A DNA stretch of 64,000 nt from assembly GCA_003660235.1 (NCBI GenBank), contig QGON01000070.1, forward strand, positions 1 through 64,000, given 5' to 3'. Numbering within the stretch: the first letter of the stretch is position 1; each line of letters begins with the position of its first letter. The notes below the pieces were generated by a model, which was not told the DNA's origin, ran no database searches, and was given only the letters and a program-made list of their open reading frames with translations. The stretch comes from a bacterium endosymbiont of Escarpia laminata. Its GTDB lineage: Bacteria; Pseudomonadota; Gammaproteobacteria; Chromatiales; Chromatiaceae. A program made the translations under genes and the position numbers. Of this stretch, positions 51,037-59,288 are shown one piece after another.

Positions 51037-51969
51037 TCAATCCGTTTTTGCTTCTTTTAAAGCCTGGAGACGTTCACCAACCATCGCCATCAACTCATCA
51101 GGTACAAATTTAGCCAGAAAATGGTCTGCACCGACACGTTGCACCATCGACTCGTTGAATACCCCACTCAGAGAGGAGTGCAGCACAACATGAAGCGCGG
51201 CCAGCTTCGGATCCTGCCTGATTGCCGTCACCAGCGCATATCCGTCCATCTTCGGCATCTCGATATCTGAGATAACCATCGCCAGACGGTCGGTAATCTC
51301 TCCCGCTTCCCCTGACCAAATCTGCAACTGCTGCAGTGCCTCTCTGCCATCATTCTTGAACACACACTCGATGCCGATCTGATCCAATACCCGCTTGATC
51401 TGCTTGCGCGCCACCACCGAATCATCCACTACCAGGATCTGCTTCTGCAGATCAAATCCGGAGTTTTCCACCTTACCACTGGCCTCCTCCTCAATCTGGA
51501 GAACCTCACTCAGTACTTTTTCCACATCGATGATTTCAACCAATTCATCATCCACCCGGGTGACGGCGGTCATGTAGCTTCCCCTGCCAAGACCCACTGG
51601 CGGAGGCAGGATATCCTCCCAGTTCATATTCACAATCCGATCAACGGAACCGACCAGAAAACCGAGCTGACGGCGATTATATTCCGTCATGATCACATAA
51701 TACTCTTTCGGATCGCCCATCATCGGGCCGCCGATAGCATGCGCGAGATCCATCACTGGGATATTCGCACCCCGCAGGTTTGCCACCCCTCGAATGACAG
51801 GATTCGCGCCAGGCACTTCAGTCAGCGGCGGGCAATGCACAACTTCTTTAATCTTGAAGACGTTGATGCCAAAACGTTGACGCCCACGCAGGCGAAACAT
51901 CAACATTTCCAGCCGATTCTGCCCCGCCATCTGGGTTCTGAGGTCGACACCATCCAGTACACCCGTCAT
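51037..51969 (-). CDS. cheV: Chemotaxis protein CheV (CheW-REC)
   Basis: CheW-like FRLRGRQRFGINVFKIKEVVHCPPLTEVPGANPVIRGVANLRG plus REC LVVDDSVVARKQIKRVL. Confidence 0.93.
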   Translation of the reverse strand: MTGVLDGVDLRTQMAGQNRLEMLMFRLRGRQRFGINVFKIKEVVHCPPLTEVPGANPVIRGVANLRGANIPVMDLAHAIGGPMMGDPKEYYVIMTEYNRRQLGFLVGSVDRIVNMNWEDILPPPVGLGRGSYMTAVTRVDDELVEIIDVEKVLSEVLQIEEEASGKVENSGFDLQKQILVVDDSVVARKQIKRVLDQIGIECVFKNDGREALQQLQIWSGEAGEITDRLAMVISDIEMPKMDGYALVTAIRQDPKLAALHVVLHSSLSGVFNESMVQRVGADHFLAKFVPDELMAMVGERLQALKEAKTD

Positions 51970-52121
51970 GTTACCTCCTGAATCAAACTCTCGGGAATTT
52001 CGTGATTATCTGTCTATCTAGAGTGGCGGCTGCGGCAACAATATCTTTAGTTTGGCAGGTCAAACCAGTAACAGGTTGGTTTCATAGGCTTGAAGAGGCC
52101 TATATCCCCCTTTGTTAATTC

Positions 52122-52137
52122 CGGCACGGTTGTTGCT
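52122..52137 (+). promoter_or_regulatory. Putative sigma54 promoter upstream of flgA (CGGCACGGTTGTTGCT)
   Basis: One mismatch to TGGCACG-N4-TTGCT; GG-N10-GC spacing; 39 nt upstream of flgA. Confidence 0.75.
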
Positions 52138-52175
52138 GAATTTTTATTTGGAACAGCAAACAACCCGGACTTAAG

Positions 52176-52910
52176 ATGAAAACAATACCCAGCGACAATA
52201 TCTTTAGATGGAGCACGTTGACGCTACTGACCATCCTGCTCTGGAGCATCAGCCAGGCAAGCCTTGCGTCCATGGATCCAAAGCAGCAATCACATGCATC
52301 CATTCAGGAAGCCGTGCGCACTTTTTTACTGCATCAGACTACAGACCTACCGCAAAAGATCACCATCGAAGTGGCAAGGCTGGACCACCGTTTAAGGCTT
52401 TCCCTCTGCGCTGAAGACCTGGAAACCTTCAATCCACCAAGTGCAAAAAAACGGGGTAAAACCACGGTTGGAGTACGCTGCGCCAAACCAAACCCCTGGA
52501 CGCTCTACGTCTCAGCCAACATTGGTGTCACCGGCAGAATAGTGGCGGCAAAAAGGGATATGGCCCGGGGCCAGGCCATCACCCTCGACGACGTGGTGCT
52601 GGTGGAGAGAGATCTCAACCACCAGCTGCGCGGACACTTCGATTCTCTGGATCAGGTGGTAGGCAGAACACTCAAACGCGCCATTCGCCGCGACCGGGTT
52701 GTCACACCCAATCTGCTGGTTGTAAAAAAGACGGTAAGACGGGGTGAGGAGGTCACAATCCTGGCCGGAAGCGGATCCATCCAGGTGCGGGTAAAAGGAA
52801 GAGCGCTGTCCAATGGCAATCCCGGTGACCTGATCAAGGTGCAGAATCTTGCTTCGAAAAAAAAGCTGGAGGTTCGTATCCTCTCCGCCGGACTCGTTAA
52901 GGCCGATTGA
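52176..52910 (+). CDS. flgA: Flagellar P-ring assembly chaperone FlgA
   Basis: SAF region AAKRDMARGQAITLDDVVLVERDLN...VGRTLKRAIRRDRVVTPNLL. Confidence 0.93.
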   Translation: MKTIPSDNIFRWSTLTLLTILLWSISQASLASMDPKQQSHASIQEAVRTFLLHQTTDLPQKITIEVARLDHRLRLSLCAEDLETFNPPSAKKRGKTTVGVRCAKPNPWTLYVSANIGVTGRIVAAKRDMARGQAITLDDVVLVERDLNHQLRGHFDSLDQVVGRTLKRAIRRDRVVTPNLLVVKKTVRRGEEVTILAGSGSIQVRVKGRALSNGNPGDLIKVQNLASKKKLEVRILSAGLVKAD

Positions 52911-52961
52911 CACCTGATGACTTTAATTCCCGCCCAACGGGATTAAACAACAAATCATTGC

Positions 52962-52988
52962 TAAAGTATTCAGGAAACCTGCCGCTGA
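52962..52988 (+). promoter_or_regulatory. Putative sigma28 promoter upstream of flgM (TAAAGTAT-N11-GCCGCTGA)
   Basis: Matches TAAAGTTT-N11-GCCGATAA with correct spacing. Confidence 0.65.
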
Positions 52989-53090
52989 GGTTTCTAGGGA
53001 AACACCGAACGGAGACTGGTGATAACACAGTGGTGTCACACCAACATCTGCTCGGCATTTCTCCAGTAATGGTCTAACCAAAGGTGAATC

Positions 53091-53399
53091 ATGGCAATCG
53101 AGATCAACAGTCTATCCAGAGGCGCACTGCAAAGCGCAGTCAAGAGTACTTCTGCCAACCAGACATCGCCCTCCACAGCAAGCGCTACCCGGGGTGCAGC
53201 CACCGCCCAGGGCGATAGCGTCAGTCTGACCCGGTCGGCAACCCAGCTACAGTCACTGGAGCATGAAATTTCTCAGATGCCGGTGGTCGATGCTCAACGA
53301 GTGGAGAGTGTCCAGCGCGCTATGGCAACCGGCAGCTTTATTATCGATCCTGAAAATTCGGCCGAGAATCTGCTATTCATGGAGCGCGCACTTCCGTAA
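53091..53399 (+). CDS. flgM: Anti-sigma28 factor FlgM
   Basis: GDSVSLTRSATQLQSLEHEISQMPVVDAQRVESVQRAMATGSFIIDPENSAENLLFMERAL. Confidence 0.93.
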   Translation: MAIEINSLSRGALQSAVKSTSANQTSPSTASATRGAATAQGDSVSLTRSATQLQSLEHEISQMPVVDAQRVESVQRAMATGSFIIDPENSAENLLFMERALP

Positions 53400-53417
53400 C
53401 CCGGGGGTGAAATCAAG

Positions 53418-53903
53418 GTGAACAATCCCACCAGCCTCCAGGAGGATTTTACTGCACTCCTGCAGTCGGAGATCGATGAGAGTCGGCGTCTGCTGGATAT
53501 ATTGCTGCGGGAGCACAAGCTGTTGCAGGGGGCAACCTCCGCCCCCCTTGAACAACTCACTGCCGAGAAACAGCAGCAGATGGCAGTGCTGGAAACTGCC
53601 GTAGTAAAACATAATCGATTGTTGCTGCATCTTGATCTGCAGCCCAACCGGGAGGGGAGTGAACAGTTATTGCAACAACTTCCCGAAGCTGATTCGGCTC
53701 GTCAGCTGTGGCAGGAGTTTGAACAATTGATTGAAACCTGCCAGAAACAGAATGAGATCAACGGCGATATCCTCAGCCTCAACCAACGGCAGGTCAGCCA
53801 GGCCATCGATATCCTGCGCGGTGTCACCACGGGCCAGAAGACCTACGGTCCATCAGGGGAGTCACGCTCGGACAACCACTCAAACTCTTTTGGCAAAGCC
53901 TGA
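53418..53903 (+). CDS. flgN: Flagellar chaperone FlgN
   Basis: Position after flgM; helical ORF. Confidence 0.85.
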   Translation: MNNPTSLQEDFTALLQSEIDESRRLLDILLREHKLLQGATSAPLEQLTAEKQQQMAVLETAVVKHNRLLLHLDLQPNREGSEQLLQQLPEADSARQLWQEFEQLIETCQKQNEINGDILSLNQRQVSQAIDILRGVTTGQKTYGPSGESRSDNHSNSFGKA

Positions 53904-53942
53904 TCTGATCGGACTCTATTATTCGCAGGAGAGGCGCCGCTT

Positions 53943-54581
53943 CTACTCAATTTCTATATCCAACTCCCGCAGCCGGGGCAGGTCTTCAGGACGGTCAAGA
54001 TCCCAAAGCACGGGTAGTTCTTCCCACTGCCAGCCAAGCTCATCCAGACACTGCCGGGTCGCTTCTGCTACTGTCTCACTACCCCAGGATATGCCCTGGA
54101 ACAGGCATTCAGCGGTGCGTCGCAGTCCCAACAGAACGTAGCCCCCATCCTCTGCCGGAATCAGCACCGCATCTGAACCACGTCTGAGCGACTGCAGTGC
54201 CTGGTCCATTATCCCGGAGGTCAAGGCCGGACAATCGACGCCAATCAACACTACATACTCACGCTGCTGTAACGCCTGAGCAGCGGCACAGGCCATCCGT
54301 GCGCCAAGATCCTCACCCTGCTGTTGATGGAGAGGGATATCGAATTCACTGTGGAATCGCTGCAGTCGAGGATGCCCGGTATCAGGGGCGCACCAGAGTT
54401 CGATTGGGGCGACCTGATCCTCAGATAAATTATTGACCAAACGCTCCAACAGACGCAGATAGAGAGCCGTGGCGCCCTCCTCCCCCAAGGCTGGAATCAG
54501 ACGGGTCTTAACCTCTCCAGGCCGGGGCGCCTTGGCAAACAACAGAATCCCCCCATCGGGGTGCAGGTACTCCGGCACCAT
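53943..54581 (-). CDS. TIGR04282-type (DUF2064) arsenosugar biosynthesis glycosyltransferase
   Basis: LLFAKAPRPGEVKTRLIPALGEEGATALYLRLLERL; VLIGVDCPALT; adjacent to arsS. Confidence 0.88.
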   Translation of the reverse strand: MVPEYLHPDGGILLFAKAPRPGEVKTRLIPALGEEGATALYLRLLERLVNNLSEDQVAPIELWCAPDTGHPRLQRFHSEFDIPLHQQQGEDLGARMACAAAQALQQREYVVLIGVDCPALTSGIMDQALQSLRRGSDAVLIPAEDGGYVLLGLRRTAECLFQGISWGSETVAEATRQCLDELGWQWEELPVLWDLDRPEDLPRLRELDIEIE

Positions 54582-55544
54582 TTAATCCAGGGCGCCACCA
54601 CAACTACTGCCCTGTCCGGCGGTACAGCCGTAACAGTGCTCGGCCACCTGAATCGGCCAACCATCGATATCGTGGTTGATCAGGTCACGCAACCTGGGAC
54701 GTTTCACCTCGCCGCTCTCCAGCTGCATGTCGAGCATCTGGTTAAAGTCGCAGTCGTAGACACGGCCCTGCCAGTCGACACTGATCAGATGACGGCACAT
54801 GACCGACTCAATATTGGCAGGCTGGTGGGCGTCCCGAAGCAGTTGCAGGTAGCTCTGAAACTCTCCCTTCGATTGCAACAGACTGCCGAAACGGTTGATC
54901 GGCATGTTGGTGATGGTGAGCAACTGATTGAAAATAATATTGAAACGCTCGACCAACTGTCGCTTGTAGTCAGTCTCCAGGGGGCCTTGAGGGGGGGGCA
55001 ACGAGGCTCCCTGCGGGTTGTAGACCAGATTGAGCGGCAGGCTATTGCCGGTCATGCCGTAACCAAGCCCATTCAGCCGCTGCAATGCACGAATGCTGGC
55101 GTCATAGGAACCCTTGCCGCGCTGGGCATCGACATTCTCCTGCAGGTAGCAGGGCAGTGAGGCAACCACTTCGACCCGATGGTAAGCAAGAAACTCTGCC
55201 AGCCACTCTTGTCCCTCCTCTTCCAGAATCGTCAGATTACAACGGTCGATCACATGCACACCCATCTCCGTCGCCGCTTCCACCAGATAACGGAAGTTGG
55301 GGTTCAGCTCAGGGGCGCCGCCGGTCAGGTCCAGCGCCTTCATCCGGTGCTTCCGCAGGAAGGCCAGAACATCTTCAACCGTCTCGCGGGACATCTCTTC
55401 CGTACGATTGGGGCCCGCATTCACATGGCAGTGGACGCAGGAGAGGTTGCAGCGCAGGCCAAGATTGACCTGCAGGGTCTCCAGACGGCCTCGCTGCAGC
55501 GAGGGAAAACTGGTGGGCTTAAGAAGATGGGCGGTATCGAGCAT
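54582..55544 (-). CDS. arsS: Arsenosugar biosynthesis radical SAM protein ArsS
   Basis: LRCNLSCVHCHVNAGPNRTEEM radical-SAM CxxxCxxC; C-terminal HCYGCTAGQGSSCGGALD (Cys form). Confidence 0.92.
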   Translation of the reverse strand: MLDTAHLLKPTSFPSLQRGRLETLQVNLGLRCNLSCVHCHVNAGPNRTEEMSRETVEDVLAFLRKHRMKALDLTGGAPELNPNFRYLVEAATEMGVHVIDRCNLTILEEEGQEWLAEFLAYHRVEVVASLPCYLQENVDAQRGKGSYDASIRALQRLNGLGYGMTGNSLPLNLVYNPQGASLPPPQGPLETDYKRQLVERFNIIFNQLLTITNMPINRFGSLLQSKGEFQSYLQLLRDAHQPANIESVMCRHLISVDWQGRVYDCDFNQMLDMQLESGEVKRPRLRDLINHDIDGWPIQVAEHCYGCTAGQGSSCGGALD

Positions 55545-55662
55545 CGGTTCGTCGTTTAATCGGCTGGTGGAGGTGGAATTGCATCAGGGCAGCAATGATA
55601 CAGCAACCCTTTCATATGTACGCATTTCAACGACTCGTGGATTCAATCTGCATATGCGTCAG

Positions 55663-55701
55663 TCTCCCCTCTCCCCTCGGGAGAGGGTTGGGGTGAGGGG
55701 A
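55663..55701. repeat. REP-like hairpin CCCTCTCCCCTCGGGAGAGGGTTGGGGTGAGGGG
   Basis: Self-complementary arms, intergenic. Confidence 0.6.
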
Positions 55702-55868
55702 TCAGATTATAAACGATGTTTTAGGCATATTGATCACGTCAAAAATGACAGGATCCTGTAGAAAATGCCGACAAAACCCGCACTCCATCACAATAAAGCG
55801 GGAACCTATATCACACTAACGAATCAGAATACTTGAAAGTGTTTTAGTAAATGCTAATATACTAACCC

Positions 55869-56141
55869 ATGAGCAACAATTATGAGGATTATGTCATGTT
55901 ACCTATCTTATTTGGCCTGATAGCCGCCACCATCTTCGGGCTTTTCGCCGTAATGACCTATGGCGTGGAGAACATTATCTACTACCCTTGGGTGGAAATC
56001 GTCTTCTGGACCTTGATCGCAACGGGGGCAAGTGTCACCGCTCTCGGTGAATTCAACCAGTGTTTACCCTGCAGACTCAAGGAACAATTCAAGGCCCAAT
56101 GGCTTGAGACACTCTGCCGGAAAACACCTTGCGCTGGGTGA
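55869..56141 (+). CDS. Hypothetical small membrane protein
   Basis: Two hydrophobic segments. Confidence 0.5.
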   Translation: MSNNYEDYVMLPILFGLIAATIFGLFAVMTYGVENIIYYPWVEIVFWTLIATGASVTALGEFNQCLPCRLKEQFKAQWLETLCRKTPCAG

Positions 56142-56339
56142 CGCAAAAATGACCAACCTTCACGAGGCGGAGTCGCCCAGACTCCGCCGCCGTCACCTGA
56201 TCCACTGCATTTAATAAAACCAAGCTGCGAACACACCCTTTATAGATGTAGCGGGGATCAGGCGCAGCGGATCCACCACCCAAGCCGGGACAAAGCCGAA
56301 TGGTCATAACCTTCTGGCGACTGTATAATTCACCGCCCA

Positions 56340-56416
56340 GTCCCAGTAGCTCAGTAGGATAGAGCGCCTCCCTCCTAAGGAGGAAGTCAGGGGTTCGAAT
56401 CCTCTCTGGGACGCCA
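56340..56416 (+). tRNA. tRNA-Arg (anticodon CCT)
   Basis: Acceptor GTCCCAG/CTGGGAC, anticodon arm CCTCC-CTCCTAA-GGAGG, T arm GGGGTTCGAATCCTC, encoded CCA. Confidence 0.95.
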
Positions 56417-56508
56417 TATTTATCAAGCATTCTTAGCTTGAACACCCCTCCAAAGAATTCCTCATTGGCACACTCCTGGCACAGTGAGGTTTTTCTATAG
56501 AGGACGCA

Positions 56509-56631
56509 CCACTCCTTTGCTTCTGCATAGTACCGAGCACGTTTTTCATGGTGCTCGGGGCTAGCACCCTGGGCCTGGTCCTCGGTGGAGACCCGAATTC
56601 AGATTCCTACGCGCTTGTGGCTATTTTCCAT
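56509..56631 (-). pseudogene. Serine recombinase N-terminal remnant
   Basis: MENSHKRVGI*IRVSTEDQAQGASPEHHEKRARYYAEAKEW then homology stops at a GGACGCACCAC motif; contains an in-frame TGA. Confidence 0.8.
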
Positions 56632-56746
56632 TTCGCTGCTACGTCAGAAGATGTCAGGGTATATGTATAGACTTGCGCATCCATTATGTCAATGCTAAGC
56701 TCAATTGAAGGCGCAATACCACGAAGAAGATTCTGGAGCTGTTCGC

Positions 56747-58024
56747 ATGGCAAAAACTAATCAATTTCCTCGTCTTGTACGATCCACTCCTGATCCGCTC
56801 GGGCTTTTTATTCGTTCTGAATACAATGATCAGAGAGCGCTGTTGGATTTCCTGCATACACAAAAAGTTGGGTTCAATGGCGTTGTTTTTAACGCAGTTC
56901 ACGTTGAAAGCCAGAATGAGCTTCTTGAGCATGTTTTAGATAGAAAAATCGACGCAATACTTGACCCAAAGACCCAGGAGATGGGGGCGATAGGTCGCTA
57001 TACTGAAAAACTCGGAGCGCTTCCGTGGGGTGCAAACCGACCACACACCCCAAACGATTTCTCACATATTGCCACCAAGCACAGACTCGTTGCCTCTCTG
57101 ACGGACTACTGTCTGGAGAAAGGGTTTACTCAGATACTCGCGCCGACGCACTATCTCAAAGACGTGGAAGACGAGTGGCTCCAGATCGATCTTGATCTAA
57201 CGAGAAGATTGTGGAATCGCCTAGACAAAAGTGGAGGAGACAAGGTTGATCTTATCTACTCTCTCACTATCCCTTACAAAACCCTGCGAGATCATAAGCA
57301 ACGGCGCATGCTCGTAAATCAGCTCAAAACTGTTCCTATGGATATGTTGTGGCTGAAAATTGACCACCTTGGCGCAGACGCAACAGCACCGAAGACGATC
57401 AACTACATCTCATGCGCAGCAGATTTCCACGAGTTAGGAATTCCAATTGTTGCTGATTACATAGGCGGTTTCCCAGCACTCGCGCTTCTTGCTTTTGGAG
57501 CGGTTGGCGGCATCGCGCATGGTATTACAAACCGAGAGCGGTTTTCTGCATCAGATTGGCACAAGCCAAGTGACAATCGGGGAAGAGCGCCACAGCGCCG
57601 TATCTATGTTCCTCAGCTAGATCTCATGATCCCTCGGCAACAGGCAGAAAAACTCTTCGAATCATTCCCAAAGGCGCGCAGCCTGTTTGGCTGTCAAGAT
57701 AAGAAATGTTGCCAGCGCGGAACAACCGATATGGTAGACAAGCCCGCGCATCATTTTCTCTATCAGCGAACACAGAAAGTAGCGGGATTAAACCAGATTC
57801 CAGAGCAATTACGAGCCCCACATTTTCTTGAACGCGATCTTCGGCCCTCGACAGATCAAATCCTGAAAGCGACAAAGACAGATTGGGGGGATGAAGCATT
57901 TAATATGAAGCTTCAAAAACAGCGCGTACGCATTGATACACTACGCGTAGCATTAGGCGAGCACGAACAGAAACACCGCATGCGCTCATATTCACCTCAC
58001 CCGCAAATTCGCGCTACGCGATAA
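56747..58024 (+). CDS. Uncharacterised protein of island cassette, possibly TIM-barrel with Cys/His metal site
   Basis: GIPIVADYIGGFPALALLAFGAVGGIAHGITNRERF; CQDKKCC...HH; co-directional with the Xre-RES pair. Confidence 0.7.
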   Translation: MAKTNQFPRLVRSTPDPLGLFIRSEYNDQRALLDFLHTQKVGFNGVVFNAVHVESQNELLEHVLDRKIDAILDPKTQEMGAIGRYTEKLGALPWGANRPHTPNDFSHIATKHRLVASLTDYCLEKGFTQILAPTHYLKDVEDEWLQIDLDLTRRLWNRLDKSGGDKVDLIYSLTIPYKTLRDHKQRRMLVNQLKTVPMDMLWLKIDHLGADATAPKTINYISCAADFHELGIPIVADYIGGFPALALLAFGAVGGIAHGITNRERFSASDWHKPSDNRGRAPQRRIYVPQLDLMIPRQQAEKLFESFPKARSLFGCQDKKCCQRGTTDMVDKPAHHFLYQRTQKVAGLNQIPEQLRAPHFLERDLRPSTDQILKATKTDWGDEAFNMKLQKQRVRIDTLRVALGEHEQKHRMRSYSPHPQIRATR

Positions 58025-58070
58025 GCTCGTTCGTAAAATATTACGGCTAAATATCTAATGAAGAGAAACC

Positions 58071-58412
58071 ATGACTGAAAACGCTGTTTCACGAAAATTG
58101 GGAATCATTCAGGAGAAGGGAGCGATGCTTTCAGCCGATATTGCGTCCATTATTGGCGTGCGCCCGGAAACCGTTTCTCGCTGGAATCAAGGTAAGGCGT
58201 ACCCGCAGCGAGATAAAGAGCATATTCTGCTTGAGTTAGAGTATGTCGTTGATCTTCTGTCTGATTTTTATGAACCTGGCGAGGCACGTTTGTGGCTTTT
58301 TTCTCGTCAAAAGCTGCTGGACGGACAAAGACCGTCAGATCTGATCCACATGGGAGATACTGATCAAGTATTAGCTGTTATAAATCAGTTGCGCGATGGT
58401 GTGTATCTCTAA
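58071..58412 (+). CDS. MbcA/ParS/Xre-type antitoxin
   Basis: HTH IASIIGVRPETVSRWNQGKAYP; C-terminal ARLWLFSRQKLLDGQRPSDLIHMGDTDQVLAVINQL. Confidence 0.85.
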   Translation: MTENAVSRKLGIIQEKGAMLSADIASIIGVRPETVSRWNQGKAYPQRDKEHILLELEYVVDLLSDFYEPGEARLWLFSRQKLLDGQRPSDLIHMGDTDQVLAVINQLRDGVYL

Positions 58413-58430
58413 CTCAGAGAGGAGTCCTGT

Positions 58431-58988
58431 TTGTCCTATGATCCGCAGTTAACGGACCTCCTCAGCGAGCTTCCTACACAAACATTTAGTGGAGACGTAT
58501 TCCGGGCGACGCCGAGAAGTGTCGATCCACTTGCCCCTTCGTATAACGGGGGGCGATGGGCAAGCACGAATAGTTGCCGGGTGCTGTACACGAGTCTTGA
58601 ACGCGATGGCGCGCTCGCTGAAGTTGCGTTTCATTGGTCACAGTTTACCCCTCCACCTTCAAAGCCAGTGACACTGCACAGACTGGGAGTTGAGACTGAA
58701 CGAACGCTTCGTCTCATATATGCTGACCTCGAACAGCTTGATGTAGAAGAGTCTCTTTACCATACAACAAACTACGAACGAACTCAGAGCATCGGAGAAG
58801 CAGTCGAATTTCTTGGCTTCGATGGACTTATGGTTCCCTCGGCAAGATGGGACTGTGAACACTTAGTGATATTTCCTAATCAGTTGTCTGACACTGATAT
58901 TCAGCTCGTTGTATTAGAAAAAGAAATTGTGGATTGGAAGGACTGGATAAAAGATAAAAGCTATAAAGTAGGCATTAACGGAGCATGA
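58431..58988 (+). CDS. RES-domain toxin
   Basis: TFSGDVFRATPRSVDPLAPSYNGGRWASTNSCRVLYTSLERDGALAEVAFH; TTG start; 18 bp after the antitoxin. Confidence 0.88.
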   Translation: MSYDPQLTDLLSELPTQTFSGDVFRATPRSVDPLAPSYNGGRWASTNSCRVLYTSLERDGALAEVAFHWSQFTPPPSKPVTLHRLGVETERTLRLIYADLEQLDVEESLYHTTNYERTQSIGEAVEFLGFDGLMVPSARWDCEHLVIFPNQLSDTDIQLVVLEKEIVDWKDWIKDKSYKVGINGA

Positions 58989-59007
58989 CTGCCCTATACT
59001 GCGTATT

Positions 59008-59052
59008 CCGGCGAAGATGAACACCGATTCCGGCCGAACGTGAACACCTGAT
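59008..59052. repeat. IS21-type terminal direct repeats
   Basis: TTCCGGCGAAGATGAACACCGA / TTCCGGCCGAACGTGAACACCTGA in tandem, next to an IstB fragment. Confidence 0.6.
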
Positions 59053-59102
59053 TTCTCAACGCATCACGTAGTTGGTTTTTTAGCTTAAGTGTTCGCCTTC
59101 AG

Positions 59103-59225
59103 TCAACTGCCCCAGGATTTTTCGCATGGATTCCTCCCTTGAGCTGAAGGCAGTGTGCGTTGTGCATCAGCCGATCCAGAATGGCATCGGCCAGGGTGTT
59201 GTCACCAATGCTGGTGTACCACTGA
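59103..59225 (-). pseudogene. IstB (IS21 ATP-binding) C-terminal remnant
   Basis: ...WYTSIGDNTLADAILDRLMHNAHCLQLKGGIHAKNPGAVD*. Confidence 0.75.
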
Positions 59226-59288
59226 TCAGTGGGTATTCAAGAATAGGGGACGCACCACGTTTTTAGTGGTCGTCCCCTAGTGTGAAGT

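Noticed and set aside
54582-54640. Selenocysteine (UGA) form of ArsS
   Set aside because: The codon in the HCYGCTAG motif is a cysteine codon; no readthrough needed
56089-56445. 118-aa minus ORF containing GVPERIRTPDFLLRREALYPTELLGLG
   Set aside because: Classic spurious ORF antisense to a tRNA gene (here tRNA-Arg)
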